Source of the DNA: Niveispirillum lacus
GTDB taxonomy: Bacteria; Pseudomonadota; Alphaproteobacteria; Azospirillales; Azospirillaceae
Reading direction: 5' to 3'
Length of the DNA: 64,000 nucleotides
Assembly (NCBI RefSeq): GCF_002251795.1
Contig: NZ_NOXU01000023.1
Location: 1 to 64,000, forward strand
In this document: positions 26,006-35,463 of the stretch, piece by piece
Layout of the letters: each line of letters opens with the position of its first letter
How positions within the stretch are numbered: position 1 is the first letter of the stretch
Made by a program: the position numbers and the translations under genes
Notes under the pieces: generated by a model
Told to the model about the DNA's origin: nothing
The model's input: the letters and a program-made list of their open reading frames with translations, nothing else
Databases searched by the model: none

Positions 26006-26296
26006 ATGTATACCATCGTCGCCAAACTTTACGTGAAACCCGAGAAGGAAGCGGAATTCGTCGCCGCCATGTCGGCACTAACCGACAAGGTCCTGGCCAA
26101 TCAGCCCGACGTCACCGTCTATCTGTTCAAGAAAATCCGCGGCCGCGACCACGCCTATGCTGCCATTGAACAGCACCCGTCCCAGGATTATTTCCGCGAC
26201 GTCCATTGCACCACGCCCTGGTTTCAGGAACTGGTGCCCGTGGTGATGCCGTGCCTGGCCGAACCGATGGTGCTGGAGGAGTTTGACGATCTGTAA
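26006..26296 (+). CDS. Antibiotic-biosynthesis-monooxygenase (ABM) domain protein (2)
   Basis: 96 residues. MYTIVAKLYVKPEKEAEFVAAMSAL opens a single ABM domain; the HPSQDYFRD and TPWFQELV segments align with the first ABM protein (STPWFTEIV), so they are paralogues. Two ATGs compete: 26000 sits directly against GGAAGG, while 26006 has that Shine-Dalgarno 7 nt upstream, so 26006 is preferred. Last gene of the oxygenase 3 operon. Confidence 0.85.
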   Translation: MYTIVAKLYVKPEKEAEFVAAMSALTDKVLANQPDVTVYLFKKIRGRDHAYAAIEQHPSQDYFRDVHCTTPWFQELVPVVMPCLAEPMVLEEFDDL

Positions 26297-26317
26297 GGGG
26301 CAGTGGACGAGGCAAAG

Positions 26318-26348
26318 CCGCCCGGCATCCGGCGGCAATGCCGGCGGG
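26318..26348. terminator. Candidate hairpin between convergent genes
   Basis: Inverted repeat CCGCCCGGCAT / ATGCCGGCGGG (two mismatches in the outer part) with a 9-nt loop, in the 54-bp space between the ABM gene and the diguanylate cyclase stop. No clear T-run on either side. Confidence 0.4.
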
Positions 26349-26350
26349 CC

Positions 26351-27277
26351 TTACCCCGCCATGGCCACACGGTTGCGGCCGCTGGCCTTCGCGCGGTAAA
26401 GCGCCTGGTCGGCGGCGGCGACCAGGGATGCGGCGTCACCGGGACTGGTCAGGGATGCGGCGCCGGCGCTGATGGTGACCAGATCCCCATCAGGTCGGGC
26501 AACATGGGCCAGGCACAGGGCGGCCACGGCCCGGCGCAGACGTTCGGCGGCCATGATGGCGGCGTCAGCATCGTGACCGGGCAGCAGGATGGCGAATTCC
26601 TCTCCCCCGAACCGGGCCGCAATCTCGCCTGGGCGGCGCAGGGCCCCGGACAGAGCCCCGGCCACCGCCCGCAGGCAATCATCGCCGGCTTGGTGCCCAT
26701 AAAAATCATTATAGCGCTTGAAATGATCGACATCGGCCAGGATCAGGGACAGGGGCCCCACCCCGCCCTGGACCAGACGCTCTGTTTCCTGGGCCAGCGC
26801 GCCGTCAAAGGCGCGGCGGTTGGCAATACCGGTCAGGCCATCCATGGTGGCCAGCCGCATCAGCGCATCCGTGCGCTGTTTCAGGGCCAGATGGGTTCGT
26901 ACCCGGGCTTCTACGATGTGGGGGTGAAAGGGTTTGGTGATGAAATCCACCGCCCCCGCCGCCAGCGCCCGGATCTCCACCGCTACCCCGGTGTGGGAGG
27001 TGACAAACAGGATGGGCACCGCCTCCATCCCCGGCAACCGCCGCAGGGCGGCGCAGGTCTCGAACCCGTCCATCCCTTCCATCTCTGCGTCCAGCAGCAC
27101 CAGATCAGGATTTTCTGTCCGCGCAGCCGTCAGGGCATCGGCTCCGCCGGTGGCAAAGCGGACATCGCCCAACTCACGGACCACCTGTGCCAACAGGCGG
27201 ATCGTCCCCACATCGTCATCAACGATCAGGATGCGCGGCTTGTCCGGTGCATGGACAAAGGGCAGGCCAGGGATCAA
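26351..27277 (-). CDS. Response regulator diguanylate cyclase (REC-GGDEF)
   Basis: 308 residues. Receiver domain (about 15-130) with ILIVDDD, phospho-acceptor Asp near residue 60 in LVLLDAEMEGMDG, and K in ITKPF. The GGDEF domain (about 140-305) has the active GGEEF motif near 222 and DVDHFKRYNDFYGH. It makes cyclic di-GMP when phosphorylated. Its start is TTG at 27277, overlapping the kinase stop TGA, with GGAGAGGGAG 8 nt upstream inside the kinase gene; no in-frame ATG precedes the receiver domain. Coupled translation makes the kinase its obvious partner. No RxxD inhibitory site could be fixed with confidence. Confidence 0.92.
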   Translation of the reverse strand: MIPGLPFVHAPDKPRILIVDDDVGTIRLLAQVVRELGDVRFATGGADALTAARTENPDLVLLDAEMEGMDGFETCAALRRLPGMEAVPILFVTSHTGVAVEIRALAAGAVDFITKPFHPHIVEARVRTHLALKQRTDALMRLATMDGLTGIANRRAFDGALAQETERLVQGGVGPLSLILADVDHFKRYNDFYGHQAGDDCLRAVAGALSGALRRPGEIAARFGGEEFAILLPGHDADAAIMAAERLRRAVAALCLAHVARPDGDLVTISAGAASLTSPGDAASLVAAADQALYRAKASGRNRVAMAG

Positions 27278-30200
27278 ACAGGAAACTCCCTCTCCAGAAG
27301 TGCCAGCGCCTCCTCAAAGCGCAGGGCCTCCACCAGACTGGCGAACTCCCGGACCTTGTCCGTCCCCAGCCGTCGGGTCAAGTCATCCTTTAGCATCTCC
27401 AGCGTGTCCAGCGCCGTCAACCGCTTTGCCCGCAAGGCCGCGCGTAACTCATCCAGATCAAGCGGTTCCAGCGGGTCCCCGGTCGGGGGCGGTGGCAGAA
27501 CGGGCACGGTTTCGGCCGGATGCGGCCGGGGTCGTGCCCGGATGGCCGCCACCAGTGCCGTCAGGTCCCCCGCCAGTGCGGCAAGACCCGCCGCATGGTC
27601 CGCCGCCGGTTCCTCCCGCAAGGCGCGTTCAAGCAGCGTTGCCTTTTCGGCAACCGCCAGGGCGGAGATATTGCCCGCCGCACCGCGCAATTCATGCAGC
27701 TTGGCGACCGCCCGATCAATCTGTTGGTTCGAAAGCTGGCTGGCAAGCCGTTCGCCCAGCCCGTCGAAACGGGCGACGAACTGGTCCAGGATGGTTTCAA
27801 ACAGCGCGCGGTTGCCCATGACCCGACCCATGGCCTGTTCCGTATCGATCCCGGCAATGGGCTGTGGCCACGCCAGTACCGGCGGCTGTGTCACCGGGGT
27901 TGGCGGCACCACCGCCACCCCGGCAGCCAGCCAGCGGCGCAGCGTGGCCAGGAACAGGGCGGGTACAAAGGGTTTGTCGATATGGTCATCCATGCCTGCA
28001 TCCAGGCAGGCCCGCAGGTCCTGCTCATGCCCGGCCGCTGTCAGCGCCAGGATGGGCAGGTCACGGCCAACCGCCAGGGCGCGGATGGCGCGGGTGGCGT
28101 CCAACCCGTCCATCACCGGCATCTGAAGGTCCATCAGGACAAGGTCAAACCGCTCCCGCTCGACTGCGGCCACGGCTTCGGCCCCGTTTTCCACCAGGGT
28201 GGTGACAGCACCGGCCCGATCCAGGAACCCCTTGGCCACAAGCCGGTTCAGGTCATTATCCTCCACCACCAGAATCCGCGCCCCGCCCAGGCCCGACATA
28301 TCTTCGAACAGGTTGACACTGGCGGCTGGCTGGGTGGGGCTGGTGATGCTGGCCGGCGGATCGACCGGGGTCATGTGCAGATTGATGATGAAGCGGCTGC
28401 CCTGCCCCTGGGTGCTTTCGGCCCGGATGGTTCCGCCCATCATCTGCACCAGACGCTGGGTCAAGGCCAGACCCAGGCCCGTGCCCCCATGCTGACGGCG
28501 GTGGCTGTCATCGCCCAGGGCGAAGGGCTGGAACAGCCGGGCCACCTGTTCGGGGGCCATGCCGATGCCGGTGTCGCTGACCGTAACCTGCATATCCACC
28601 TTGCCATCCGGCTGCATACCGGTGCGGCGCAGGGCGACGGTGATCGTACCGGTCGTCGTGAATTTCACGGCATTGCCGACCAGATTGTCCAGGATCTGCC
28701 GCATCCGCCCGGCATCCCCCTGGACCCAGTCCGGCAAGGCGGGGTCCAGGCTGATCTCCAGCGCCACTGGTCGGGTGCGGATGACCGGTGCGAACAGGTC
28801 GGCCACGGCCGCCACCGGGTCGGCCAGCCGGAACGGCGCCGGTTCCAGCATCAGCAGTCCGGCATCAATACGTGAATAATCCAGCACGTCATTGACGATG
28901 GACAGCAAGGCGCTGGCGGACCGCCGGACACTGTCGATATGGGTGTGCTGGCTGTCGCTCAACGGCTCATCCAGCACCAGATGGGCTGATCCGATGATGC
29001 CGTTCAGAGGGGTGCGGATCTCGTGCCCCATATTGGCCAGGAAGGCGGATTTGGCCCGGCTGGACGCTTCGGCCCCTGCCAGCGCATCGCGCAGGCGGGC
29101 GGCATCGCGCACCTGCACGGAAATGTCCGTGGCGATGATCAGGTAGCCGGCGATGCCGCCGCTGCGGTCCGCCAGCGTGGTGACGGCCAGCAGCACCGGC
29201 AGCCGGGTGCCATCCTTGCGCAGAAAACTCCATTCCCGTGTATCGACACCGCCATGATGGGCATCGGCGGACAGCACATCCATGGCGGACAGCAGCAGAT
29301 GTTCACCATCGGCATGCATTGCTGCGCCGCGCATCGCCAGTTCGGCAGGATCGTGGAACAGGGCCGGTGTGGCCTTTCCCACCACCTCGTCCGGGGCATA
29401 GCCGAGCATGCTTTCGGCGGCGGGGTTGAACAGGGTGATCGTACCGGCCCGGTCACAGGCAATAATGGCGGACCCGGCGCAATGCAGGATGGCGTTGCGC
29501 AGGGCGGCCAGGGCCTCGATCTCCATGGTCCGTTCGCGCACCTGCTGTTCCAGTCGGCTGTTGATCTCGCGGATGCTGGTTTCTGCCGCCACCTGTTCGG
29601 TAATGTCACGGATGACCAGAGCGGCCCCGTTTATGCCATGGGCTCCCCGTACGGGGGTGGCTGTGACCGACACGTCAATGATGCGGCCGTCGCTGCGCTG
29701 GCGGCGGGTACGCAGATTGACCAATATCTCCCCCCGTCCGACACGGTCCAGCAGGTCACGTTCCTGTGGCTCCAGCCCCGGCGGCACAATCAGCGCCAGG
29801 GTGGACAGGCCCAGCACATCGGACGGCGCCCGCCCGAACAGGCGGGTCGCGGCAGGGTTCCAACTGGTGATGACACCCTGACCATCCAGGCCGATCACGG
29901 CATCGCTGGCGCTGTCGATGATGGCCCCCAGCCAGGCATCGCTGGCCGCCAGTTCCCGGTCGCGGCGATGGGACCGGCGGCTGAACACCAGCAGCAGCGC
30001 CATCAGCCCGGCCAATGGCAGGCCCAGTCCGGCCACCCAGTACCGCACCATAGCGGCGTGGGCCGCGATCACCTGATCCGGCACCGCGACAACCAGGGTG
30101 ACGAACCGGTTAGGGTCCGTCCGGTCCAGCGCCACGCGCTGGCGCATCACATGGATGTGGCCCTCCGCACCATGGAAGGTCATTGCCCCGTTGGCTTCCC

Positions 30201-31029
30201 GGACGCCGGACTCCAGCGGTTCAAATTCGTCAGACCAGCGCCAGGGACGGCCGCGCGCCATGCCGAAACTGCGGCCCGGATCGGGGTGCAGCAGGAAATT
30301 GTCAGCCGCATCAAGAAGGTAAACGCGATAGATCGGGTTGAGGTCATTCACCAGATCAATCATCAGCCCGCGCGCATCAACCGCCATGGTCATGATGCCG
30401 AAGGTTGTGCCATCCAGTGCCGGGACGGAGGTTGCCAGCCGCAGCAAGGGCCGGGGCGGATCGGCCACCGACCCGTTCATCCGGCGGTCAAGGTCGATAT
30501 CGGCAATCACGATATCGCCCACCGGTCGCTGTGCCAGCAGGCCCAGCAGGTCACTGTCCGGATGGGCGCCCCCGGCCTGTCCGGCGCTATGGGCCTGTCC
30601 ATCATGGCTTTCCACGGCCACCACGGGTTGCTTCTGCCCCACGGCCAGCAAGGCCATGCGTTCAACGCCGGGCCGTGACAGGGCATAACCGGCCAGCACG
30701 GTTTCCAGCCGCCGCCGCCAGCGACTGCCCTCGGTATTTTCCTCCGCATCAAAGCCGGTGGCCTCTGCCCGCACGATCCCCGGAATCGGCGGGGACTGGG
30801 ACAGAAACTGCAATTGCATTCGCAGATCGTCCTGCGTGCGTGTCAGGATGCTGACCCGCTGCAACAGCACGTTACGCTGCCGGACGTCCATTTCCGCCTG
30901 ATAGCGCTCCCTTTGCTGCTCACCGGCAACCAGGGCAGCAATCAGGACCAGCAGAACCAAAGCTGCCGTGAGCAGAACAATGGTACGCGGGCTCAGCCCG
31001 CCATCATCGATGCGGTTGGAAATCTGCAA
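27274..31029 (-). CDS. Hybrid sensor histidine kinase (sensor-PAS-PAS-HisKA-HATPase-REC-Hpt)
   Basis: 1251 residues. Transmembrane helix about 15-35, a long periplasmic sensor region (about 36-325, double-Cache-like), a second transmembrane helix about 330-350, then two PAS domains (about 365-480 and 510-640; NPAATRLFG and NPAAESMLGY). Phospho-histidine H669 is in GHEIRTPLNG; the ATPase N-box QILDNLVGNAVKFT and GTGLGLAL follow. A receiver domain has Asp near 965 (LVLMDLQMPVMDG), and an Hpt domain has His near 1111 (LHELRGAAGNIS). The phosphorelay likely ends on the coupled REC-GGDEF protein, linking an extracellular signal to cyclic di-GMP. The 109 bp upstream, before bioD, should hold its promoter. 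Confidence 0.93.
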   Translation of the reverse strand: MQISNRIDDGGLSPRTIVLLTAALVLLVLIAALVAGEQQRERYQAEMDVRQRNVLLQRVSILTRTQDDLRMQLQFLSQSPPIPGIVRAEATGFDAEENTEGSRWRRRLETVLAGYALSRPGVERMALLAVGQKQPVVAVESHDGQAHSAGQAGGAHPDSDLLGLLAQRPVGDIVIADIDLDRRMNGSVADPPRPLLRLATSVPALDGTTFGIMTMAVDARGLMIDLVNDLNPIYRVYLLDAADNFLLHPDPGRSFGMARGRPWRWSDEFEPLESGVREANGAMTFHGAEGHIHVMRQRVALDRTDPNRFVTLVVAVPDQVIAAHAAMVRYWVAGLGLPLAGLMALLLVFSRRSHRRDRELAASDAWLGAIIDSASDAVIGLDGQGVITSWNPAATRLFGRAPSDVLGLSTLALIVPPGLEPQERDLLDRVGRGEILVNLRTRRQRSDGRIIDVSVTATPVRGAHGINGAALVIRDITEQVAAETSIREINSRLEQQVRERTMEIEALAALRNAILHCAGSAIIACDRAGTITLFNPAAESMLGYAPDEVVGKATPALFHDPAELAMRGAAMHADGEHLLLSAMDVLSADAHHGGVDTREWSFLRKDGTRLPVLLAVTTLADRSGGIAGYLIIATDISVQVRDAARLRDALAGAEASSRAKSAFLANMGHEIRTPLNGIIGSAHLVLDEPLSDSQHTHIDSVRRSASALLSIVNDVLDYSRIDAGLLMLEPAPFRLADPVAAVADLFAPVIRTRPVALEISLDPALPDWVQGDAGRMRQILDNLVGNAVKFTTTGTITVALRRTGMQPDGKVDMQVTVSDTGIGMAPEQVARLFQPFALGDDSHRRQHGGTGLGLALTQRLVQMMGGTIRAESTQGQGSRFIINLHMTPVDPPASITSPTQPAASVNLFEDMSGLGGARILVVEDNDLNRLVAKGFLDRAGAVTTLVENGAEAVAAVERERFDLVLMDLQMPVMDGLDATRAIRALAVGRDLPILALTAAGHEQDLRACLDAGMDDHIDKPFVPALFLATLRRWLAAGVAVVPPTPVTQPPVLAWPQPIAGIDTEQAMGRVMGNRALFETILDQFVARFDGLGERLASQLSNQQIDRAVAKLHELRGAAGNISALAVAEKATLLERALREEPAADHAAGLAALAGDLTALVAAIRARPRPHPAETVPVLPPPPTGDPLEPLDLDELRAALRAKRLTALDTLEMLKDDLTRRLGTDKVREFASLVEALRFEEALALLEREFPV

Positions 31030-31138
31030 AACCGGAACCCCTGTGCCCCGGCAGGCGTAGGCCCGCCATCAACTTGTCTGATTGTTGCCAGTAGTGCCAC
31101 GTCCCCGCACGAAAGATAGATATCCAGGCGGCTAGGGC

Positions 31139-31831
31139 TTAATCCACATGGCCCAGAAGCTGTGTGATCGCCGGATGTTCGAAGCACCCGGCTGCCAGCC
31201 GGGGCAGATAGACAATGGGCAGGCCGTCCAGGAACGGGGCCAGGGTCGCCGCCGTATCGGCCGGTGGTACGGTCCCGCCGGGTGTTTCGGACAGGACCAG
31301 GGCCGTCACCCGCAATCCGCGCGCGCGCAGCACCGCATGGGCCGTCAGGATATGGCTGATCGTGCCCAGATAGGTACCGGCCACCAGGATATTGGGCAGA
31401 CCCAGTTCGGCCATCCAGTCCAGGACGGTGCGCCCATCATCCACCGGGGCCATGACCCCCCCCACCCCTTCGATCAGCAACGGGCCGGTTGCATCGGCAA
31501 TGCGCCGGCGGCACGCGGCCAGCATGGCGCTGTAAGGCACCTGCCGCCCCTCCAGTCGCGCTGCCATGTTGGGGGCCAGCGGGGCGGCAAATCGCCAGGG
31601 CGACACCCGGTCCAGCGTATCAGGCGTCAGGTCCAGGCCCATCGCGTCAATCAGGGCGGCAGGATCGCTGCCCGTCGGGTCCTCCGGATCGATCCCGCTG
31701 ACCAGTGGCTTGAATGCATCCGGCGCCCGCCCCGCCGCCCGCCAGTGCCGCAGCAGGCAGGCGCTGACAAAGGTCTTGCCGATATCGGTGCCGGTGGCGG
31801 TGACAAAATGGGGGCGCATGGTCAAATCCAT
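31139..31831 (-). CDS. bioD: Dethiobiotin synthetase
   Basis: 230 residues. P-loop near the N terminus as TATGTDIGKTFVSA, with the usual GTDTGKT changed at one Thr to Ile; later IEGVGGVMAP and VAGTYLGTISHILTA match BioD. It closes the ureido ring of diaminopelargonic acid using ATP and CO2. ATG 31831 is taken; ATG 31819 (after GGATTTGACC) is an equal alternative giving MRPHFVTATG. Divergent from the bioB operon. Confidence 0.93.
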   Translation of the reverse strand: MDLTMRPHFVTATGTDIGKTFVSACLLRHWRAAGRAPDAFKPLVSGIDPEDPTGSDPAALIDAMGLDLTPDTLDRVSPWRFAAPLAPNMAARLEGRQVPYSAMLAACRRRIADATGPLLIEGVGGVMAPVDDGRTVLDWMAELGLPNILVAGTYLGTISHILTAHAVLRARGLRVTALVLSETPGGTVPPADTAATLAPFLDGLPIVYLPRLAAGCFEHPAITQLLGHVD

Positions 31832-31991
31832 TGTTTGCTTGTGGAGCAGGTGGTTACCCTACCACCCCCCTTTCCCTCAACCCCCCCATGCAGGATGGGG
31901 GATGCTGGCCTGCATTTGGGTCCTGACAGCATCGTGTAACAGGTTTTATACCACTAGCCCTGACCCGCTTTTCCTGTTGAAGGGATGAGAG
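31832..31991. promoter_or_regulatory. Divergent bio promoter region with GTGTAACAGGTTTTATAC
   Basis: 160 bp between bioD and bioB. At about 31933-31950 is a hyphenated dyad, GTGTAA-CAGGTT-TTATAC, with five of six positions symmetric, 40 bp before bioB. It resembles in layout the biotin operators bound by BirA or BioR but matches neither consensus well. GGGATGAGAG precedes the bioB ATG. Confidence 0.35.
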
Positions 31992-33005
31992 ATGAGCATC
32001 GCCGCCACTGCCCCGCACGCCGCCCTGGCCGGCAATCCGATCCGCAATGATTGGACGCAAGGAGAGGTGGAGGCCCTGTTCAACCTGCCCTTCATGGATC
32101 TGCTCTATCGTGCCCAGACCCTGCACCGGCAGTTCTTCGACCCGAACGAGGTGCAGATCTCCACGCTGCTGTCGATCAAGACCGGCGGTTGCCCGGAGGA
32201 TTGCAATTACTGCCCGCAATCGGCGCAGTTCGACACCGGCCTGAAGGCGTCCAAGCTGATGCAGGTCGAAAAGGTGCTGGCCGAGGCGCGCGCTGCTAAG
32301 GAACAGGGTGCGTCCCGCTTCTGCATGGGTGCCGCCTGGCGCTCGCCCAAGGATCAGGACCTGGACACGGTCTGCGCCATGGTGGAGGGCGTGAAGGCCA
32401 TGGGCATGGAGACCTGCGTCACCCTGGGCATGCTGCGTCCCGATCAGGCGCTGAAGCTGAAGGATGCGGGTCTGGATTATTACAACCACAATCTGGACAC
32501 CTCGCCCGAGCATTACGGCAACATCATCACCACCCGCACCTATCAGGACCGTCTGGACACGCTGGACGCCGTGCGCAATGCCGGCATCAATGTCTGCTGC
32601 GGCGGCATCATGGGTCTGGGCGAGGGGCGGGAGGACCGCGCCAGCCTGATCCGTACCCTGGCCACCCTGCCGCAGCACCCGGACAGCGTGCCGATCAACC
32701 TGCTGGTCAAGGTGGAGGGCACGCCGCTCGATAAGGCCGAACAGGTCGATCCCATCGAGTTTGTCCGCACCATTGCGGTCGCCCGCATCACCATGCCGGC
32801 CAGTGTCGTCCGCCTGTCGGCGGGGCGCGAGGATATGAGCGATGAGATGCAGGCCCTGTGCTTTGCCGCCGGTGCCAATTCCATTTTCTATGGTGAACGC
32901 CTGCTGACCACGCCGAACCCGGCCCAGGCGCGGGACGCCAAGCTGTTCCAGAAGCTGGGCCTGCGGTCGATGCAGGTCGAGGTGGAAGCGGACGCCTGCG
33001 AATGA
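31992..33005 (+). CDS. bioB: Biotin synthase
   Basis: 337 residues. Radical-SAM cluster C-P-E-D-C-N-Y-C (about residues 60-67), SIKTGGC before it, and the conserved [11 protein letters not shown] and [10 protein letters not shown] segments that hold the second [2Fe-2S] cluster ligands. It inserts sulfur into dethiobiotin. First gene of bioB-bioA-bioF-hydrolase-bioC; bioA starts inside its stop codon. Confidence 0.97.
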   Translation: MSIAATAPHAALAGNPIRNDWTQGEVEALFNLPFMDLLYRAQTLHRQFFDPNEVQISTLLSIKTGGCPEDCNYCPQSAQFDTGLKASKLMQVEKVLAEARAAKEQGASRFCMGAAWRSPKDQDLDTVCAMVEGVKAMGMETCVTLGMLRPDQALKLKDAGLDYYNHNLDTSPEHYGNIITTRTYQDRLDTLDAVRNAGINVCCGGIMGLGEGREDRASLIRTLATLPQHPDSVPINLLVKVEGTPLDKAEQVDPIEFVRTIAVARITMPASVVRLSAGREDMSDEMQALCFAAGANSIFYGERLLTTPNPAQARDAKLFQKLGLRSMQVEVEADACE

Positions 33006-34273
33006 CAGGCAGCCCCGTCTGGCTGGATGACGGCATGCGGCATGTCTGGCTGCCCTACAGCCAGATGAAACATGCCGACCCACCGTTGCCCGTGGTGGCA
33101 ACGGAGGGCACGCGCATCCATCTGGCCGATGGGCGTGTGCTGATCGACGGTATCGCCAGTTGGTGGACGGCCTGTCACGGCTATAACCATCCACATCTGC
33201 GCGCCGCACTGGAGGCACAGGCAGCGCGGATGCCGCATGTGATGTTCGGCGGCCTCTGCCATGAACCGGCCCTGACACTGGCCACAAGACTGGCCACGCT
33301 GTTGCCCGGTGATCTGGAGCGGGTGTTTTTCGCCGAAAGCGGGTCGGTGGCCGTGGAGGTCGCCATGAAAATGGCGATCCAGTACGGATTGAACAGAGGC
33401 GAGCGGGGACGGTCCAAGATCCTGTCCTTCACCGGCGGCTATCATGGCGACACCATCGCCACCATGGCGGTCTGCGACCCCGAAGAGGGCATGCATTCCC
33501 TGTTCACCGGCCTGCTGCCAGAGCATTTCGTACAGCCCTTGCCCCGCGACGCCGACAGTCTGGCGGCCCTGGAGCGGTTCTTGGACCAGCATGCCGGCCA
33601 GATCGCCGCCATTCTGGTGGAACCGCTGGTGCAGGGGGCGGGCGGTATGCTGTTCCATGACATTGCCGTCCTGCGCAGCCTGCGTGATCTGGCCGACCGC
33701 TACGGTCTGCTGCTGATCTTTGACGAGATTTTCACAGGGTTTGGCCGCACGGGCACGATGTTTGCCTGTCAGGCGGCAGGCGTGGTGCCCGATATCATCA
33801 CCCTGTCCAAGGCGCTGACCGGTGGCACCCTGCCCCTGTCCGCGACCATCGCCCGCCGGCATGTCTTCGATGCTTTCTGGTCGGATGACCCCCAAGCTGC
33901 ATTGATGCACGGGCCGACCTATATGGGTAATGCGCTGGGCTGCGCGGTGGCCAATGCCTCGCTCGACCTCTTCGAATCACACGATCGTATGGCGCAGGTG
34001 GCGGCCATTGCGGGCTGGCTGGCGGCGGGACTGGAACCCTGCCGGGGCCTGCCCGGCGTGGTCGATGTCCGCACGCTGGGGGCCATCGGCGTGGTGCAAA
34101 TGGATAGGATCAATGATTTACGCGCCTTGAAGCGGCTTTTGCTGGCCGAAGGGGTGTGGATACGGCCATTCCGCGATATTCTCTATCTGACGCCGGCCTT
34201 TACGGCGACGGAGGAGGATGTGATGCGTCTGACGGGGGCGATCACCCGCGTGCTTGAACGGGGTCACCCATGA
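33002..34273 (+). CDS. bioA: Adenosylmethionine-8-amino-7-oxononanoate aminotransferase
   Basis: 423 residues. Class III aminotransferase with [10 protein letters not shown] at the N terminus, [23 protein letters not shown], the Asp of [13 protein letters not shown] and the PLP lysine in [13 protein letters not shown] (about residue 270). Makes diaminopelargonate from KAPA. ATGA overlaps with bioB and bioF. Confidence 0.96.
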   Translation: MTGSPVWLDDGMRHVWLPYSQMKHADPPLPVVATEGTRIHLADGRVLIDGIASWWTACHGYNHPHLRAALEAQAARMPHVMFGGLCHEPALTLATRLATLLPGDLERVFFAESGSVAVEVAMKMAIQYGLNRGERGRSKILSFTGGYHGDTIATMAVCDPEEGMHSLFTGLLPEHFVQPLPRDADSLAALERFLDQHAGQIAAILVEPLVQGAGGMLFHDIAVLRSLRDLADRYGLLLIFDEIFTGFGRTGTMFACQAAGVVPDIITLSKALTGGTLPLSATIARRHVFDAFWSDDPQAALMHGPTYMGNALGCAVANASLDLFESHDRMAQVAAIAGWLAAGLEPCRGLPGVVDVRTLGAIGVVQMDRINDLRALKRLLLAEGVWIRPFRDILYLTPAFTATEEDVMRLTGAITRVLERGHP

Positions 34274-35463
34274 GCGGGGCTGCCGGCTGGCTGGACATGC
34301 TGGCGGCTCAGGCGCTGGATGCGCTGGACATGGCGGGTCGCCGTCGCACCTTGCGTGCCTATGACCGTGACGGTATCCGCCTGCGTCTGCCCGACGGCAA
34401 TGTGCTGGTCGATGTGGCGTCCAATGATTATCTGGGTCTGGCCCAGGACCCCGGCATCATTGACCGTGCCGCCGAATATGTGGCCCGGTTCGGGGCGGGC
34501 AGCGGCGCGTCGCGCCTGATCTGTGGCACCCTGACCGCGCATCGGGAGGTGGAGGAAAAGCTGGCGGCGTTTTTAGGCACCGAAGCCGCCCTGCTGTTTG
34601 GCAGTGGCTTCCAGGCCAATGCCACCCTGCTGCCCGCCCTGGCCGAACTGCTGGGTGGGGAGGCGGAACTGCTGGTCGACCGTCTGTCCCATGCCAGCAT
34701 TCTGAACGGCGCGTTTTCCCACGGCGTGAAGGCCAAGCGGTTTCGGCATAATGACCTGAACCATCTGGAAGACCTGCTGAAAGAGGGGTCCGGCCCGCGC
34801 ATGGTGGTGACCGAGTCTGTGTTCAGCATGGATGGCGACCGCGCCGACCTTGCCGCGATTGCCGATCTGGCCGACCGTTACGGCGCGCCCGTCTATCTGG
34901 ACGAGGCGCATGCCATCGGCGTGCTGGGGCCGGAGGGACGGGGGCTGGCGGCGGAACTGCCAGGCCGTATCGCCGTCACCATGGGCACCCTGGGCAAGGC
35001 GTTTGGCGGGTTTGGCGCCTATGTCGCCGGATCACGTCTGTTGATTGATTATCTGACCAACCGCTGCGCCGGGTTCCTTTATACCACGGCCCCGCCGCCG
35101 GCCGTGCTGGGTGCGCTGGATGCGGCGCTGGATGTCATCCCGTCGCTGGATATGGAGCGCATGCGGCTGGCCAGCATGGCGGATGCGGTCCGCATGGCGG
35201 TACAGGCCATCGGTTATGACACGGGGGCCAGCAGCACCCAGATCATTCCCGTCATTGCCGGCACCGAACAGGCGGCCCTGGGCTTGCAGCAGATTTTGGA
35301 GATGGCGGGTTTCCTGGCTGTCGCCATCCGGCCCCCGACCGTGCCCGCTGGCACGTCGCGCCTGCGCCTGTCGCTGTCGGCAGCGCTGGATGATCACACG
35401 GCAGGCCAGTTGCTGACCGTTCTGTCCTGTCTGCCACCGCCGGGCCTGGGCCTGCCCGGATGA
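34270..35463 (+). CDS. bioF: 8-amino-7-oxononanoate synthase
   Basis: 397 residues. Alpha-oxoamine synthase fold: VDVASNDYLGLAQDP, GSGASRLICGTLTAHREVE, DEAHAIGVLGPEGRG, and PLP lysine in GTLGKAFGGFGAYVAG (about residue 242). Condenses pimeloyl-ACP/CoA with alanine. Overlaps bioA and the hydrolase gene by 4 bp each. Confidence 0.95.
   Translation: MSGAAGWLDMLAAQALDALDMAGRRRTLRAYDRDGIRLRLPDGNVLVDVASNDYLGLAQDPGIIDRAAEYVARFGAGSGASRLICGTLTAHREVEEKLAAFLGTEAALLFGSGFQANATLLPALAELLGGEAELLVDRLSHASILNGAFSHGVKAKRFRHNDLNHLEDLLKEGSGPRMVVTESVFSMDGDRADLAAIADLADRYGAPVYLDEAHAIGVLGPEGRGLAAELPGRIAVTMGTLGKAFGGFGAYVAGSRLLIDYLTNRCAGFLYTTAPPPAVLGALDAALDVIPSLDMERMRLASMADAVRMAVQAIGYDTGASSTQIIPVIAGTEQAALGLQQILEMAGFLAVAIRPPTVPAGTSRLRLSLSAALDDHTAGQLLTVLSCLPPPGLGLPG

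Noticed and set aside
26303-28126. 607-codon open frame on the plus strand
   Set aside because: Antisense to the diguanylate cyclase and the end of the hybrid kinase; low-complexity composition.
29023-30678. 551-codon open frame on the plus strand
   Set aside because: Antisense to the hybrid kinase sensor and PAS regions.
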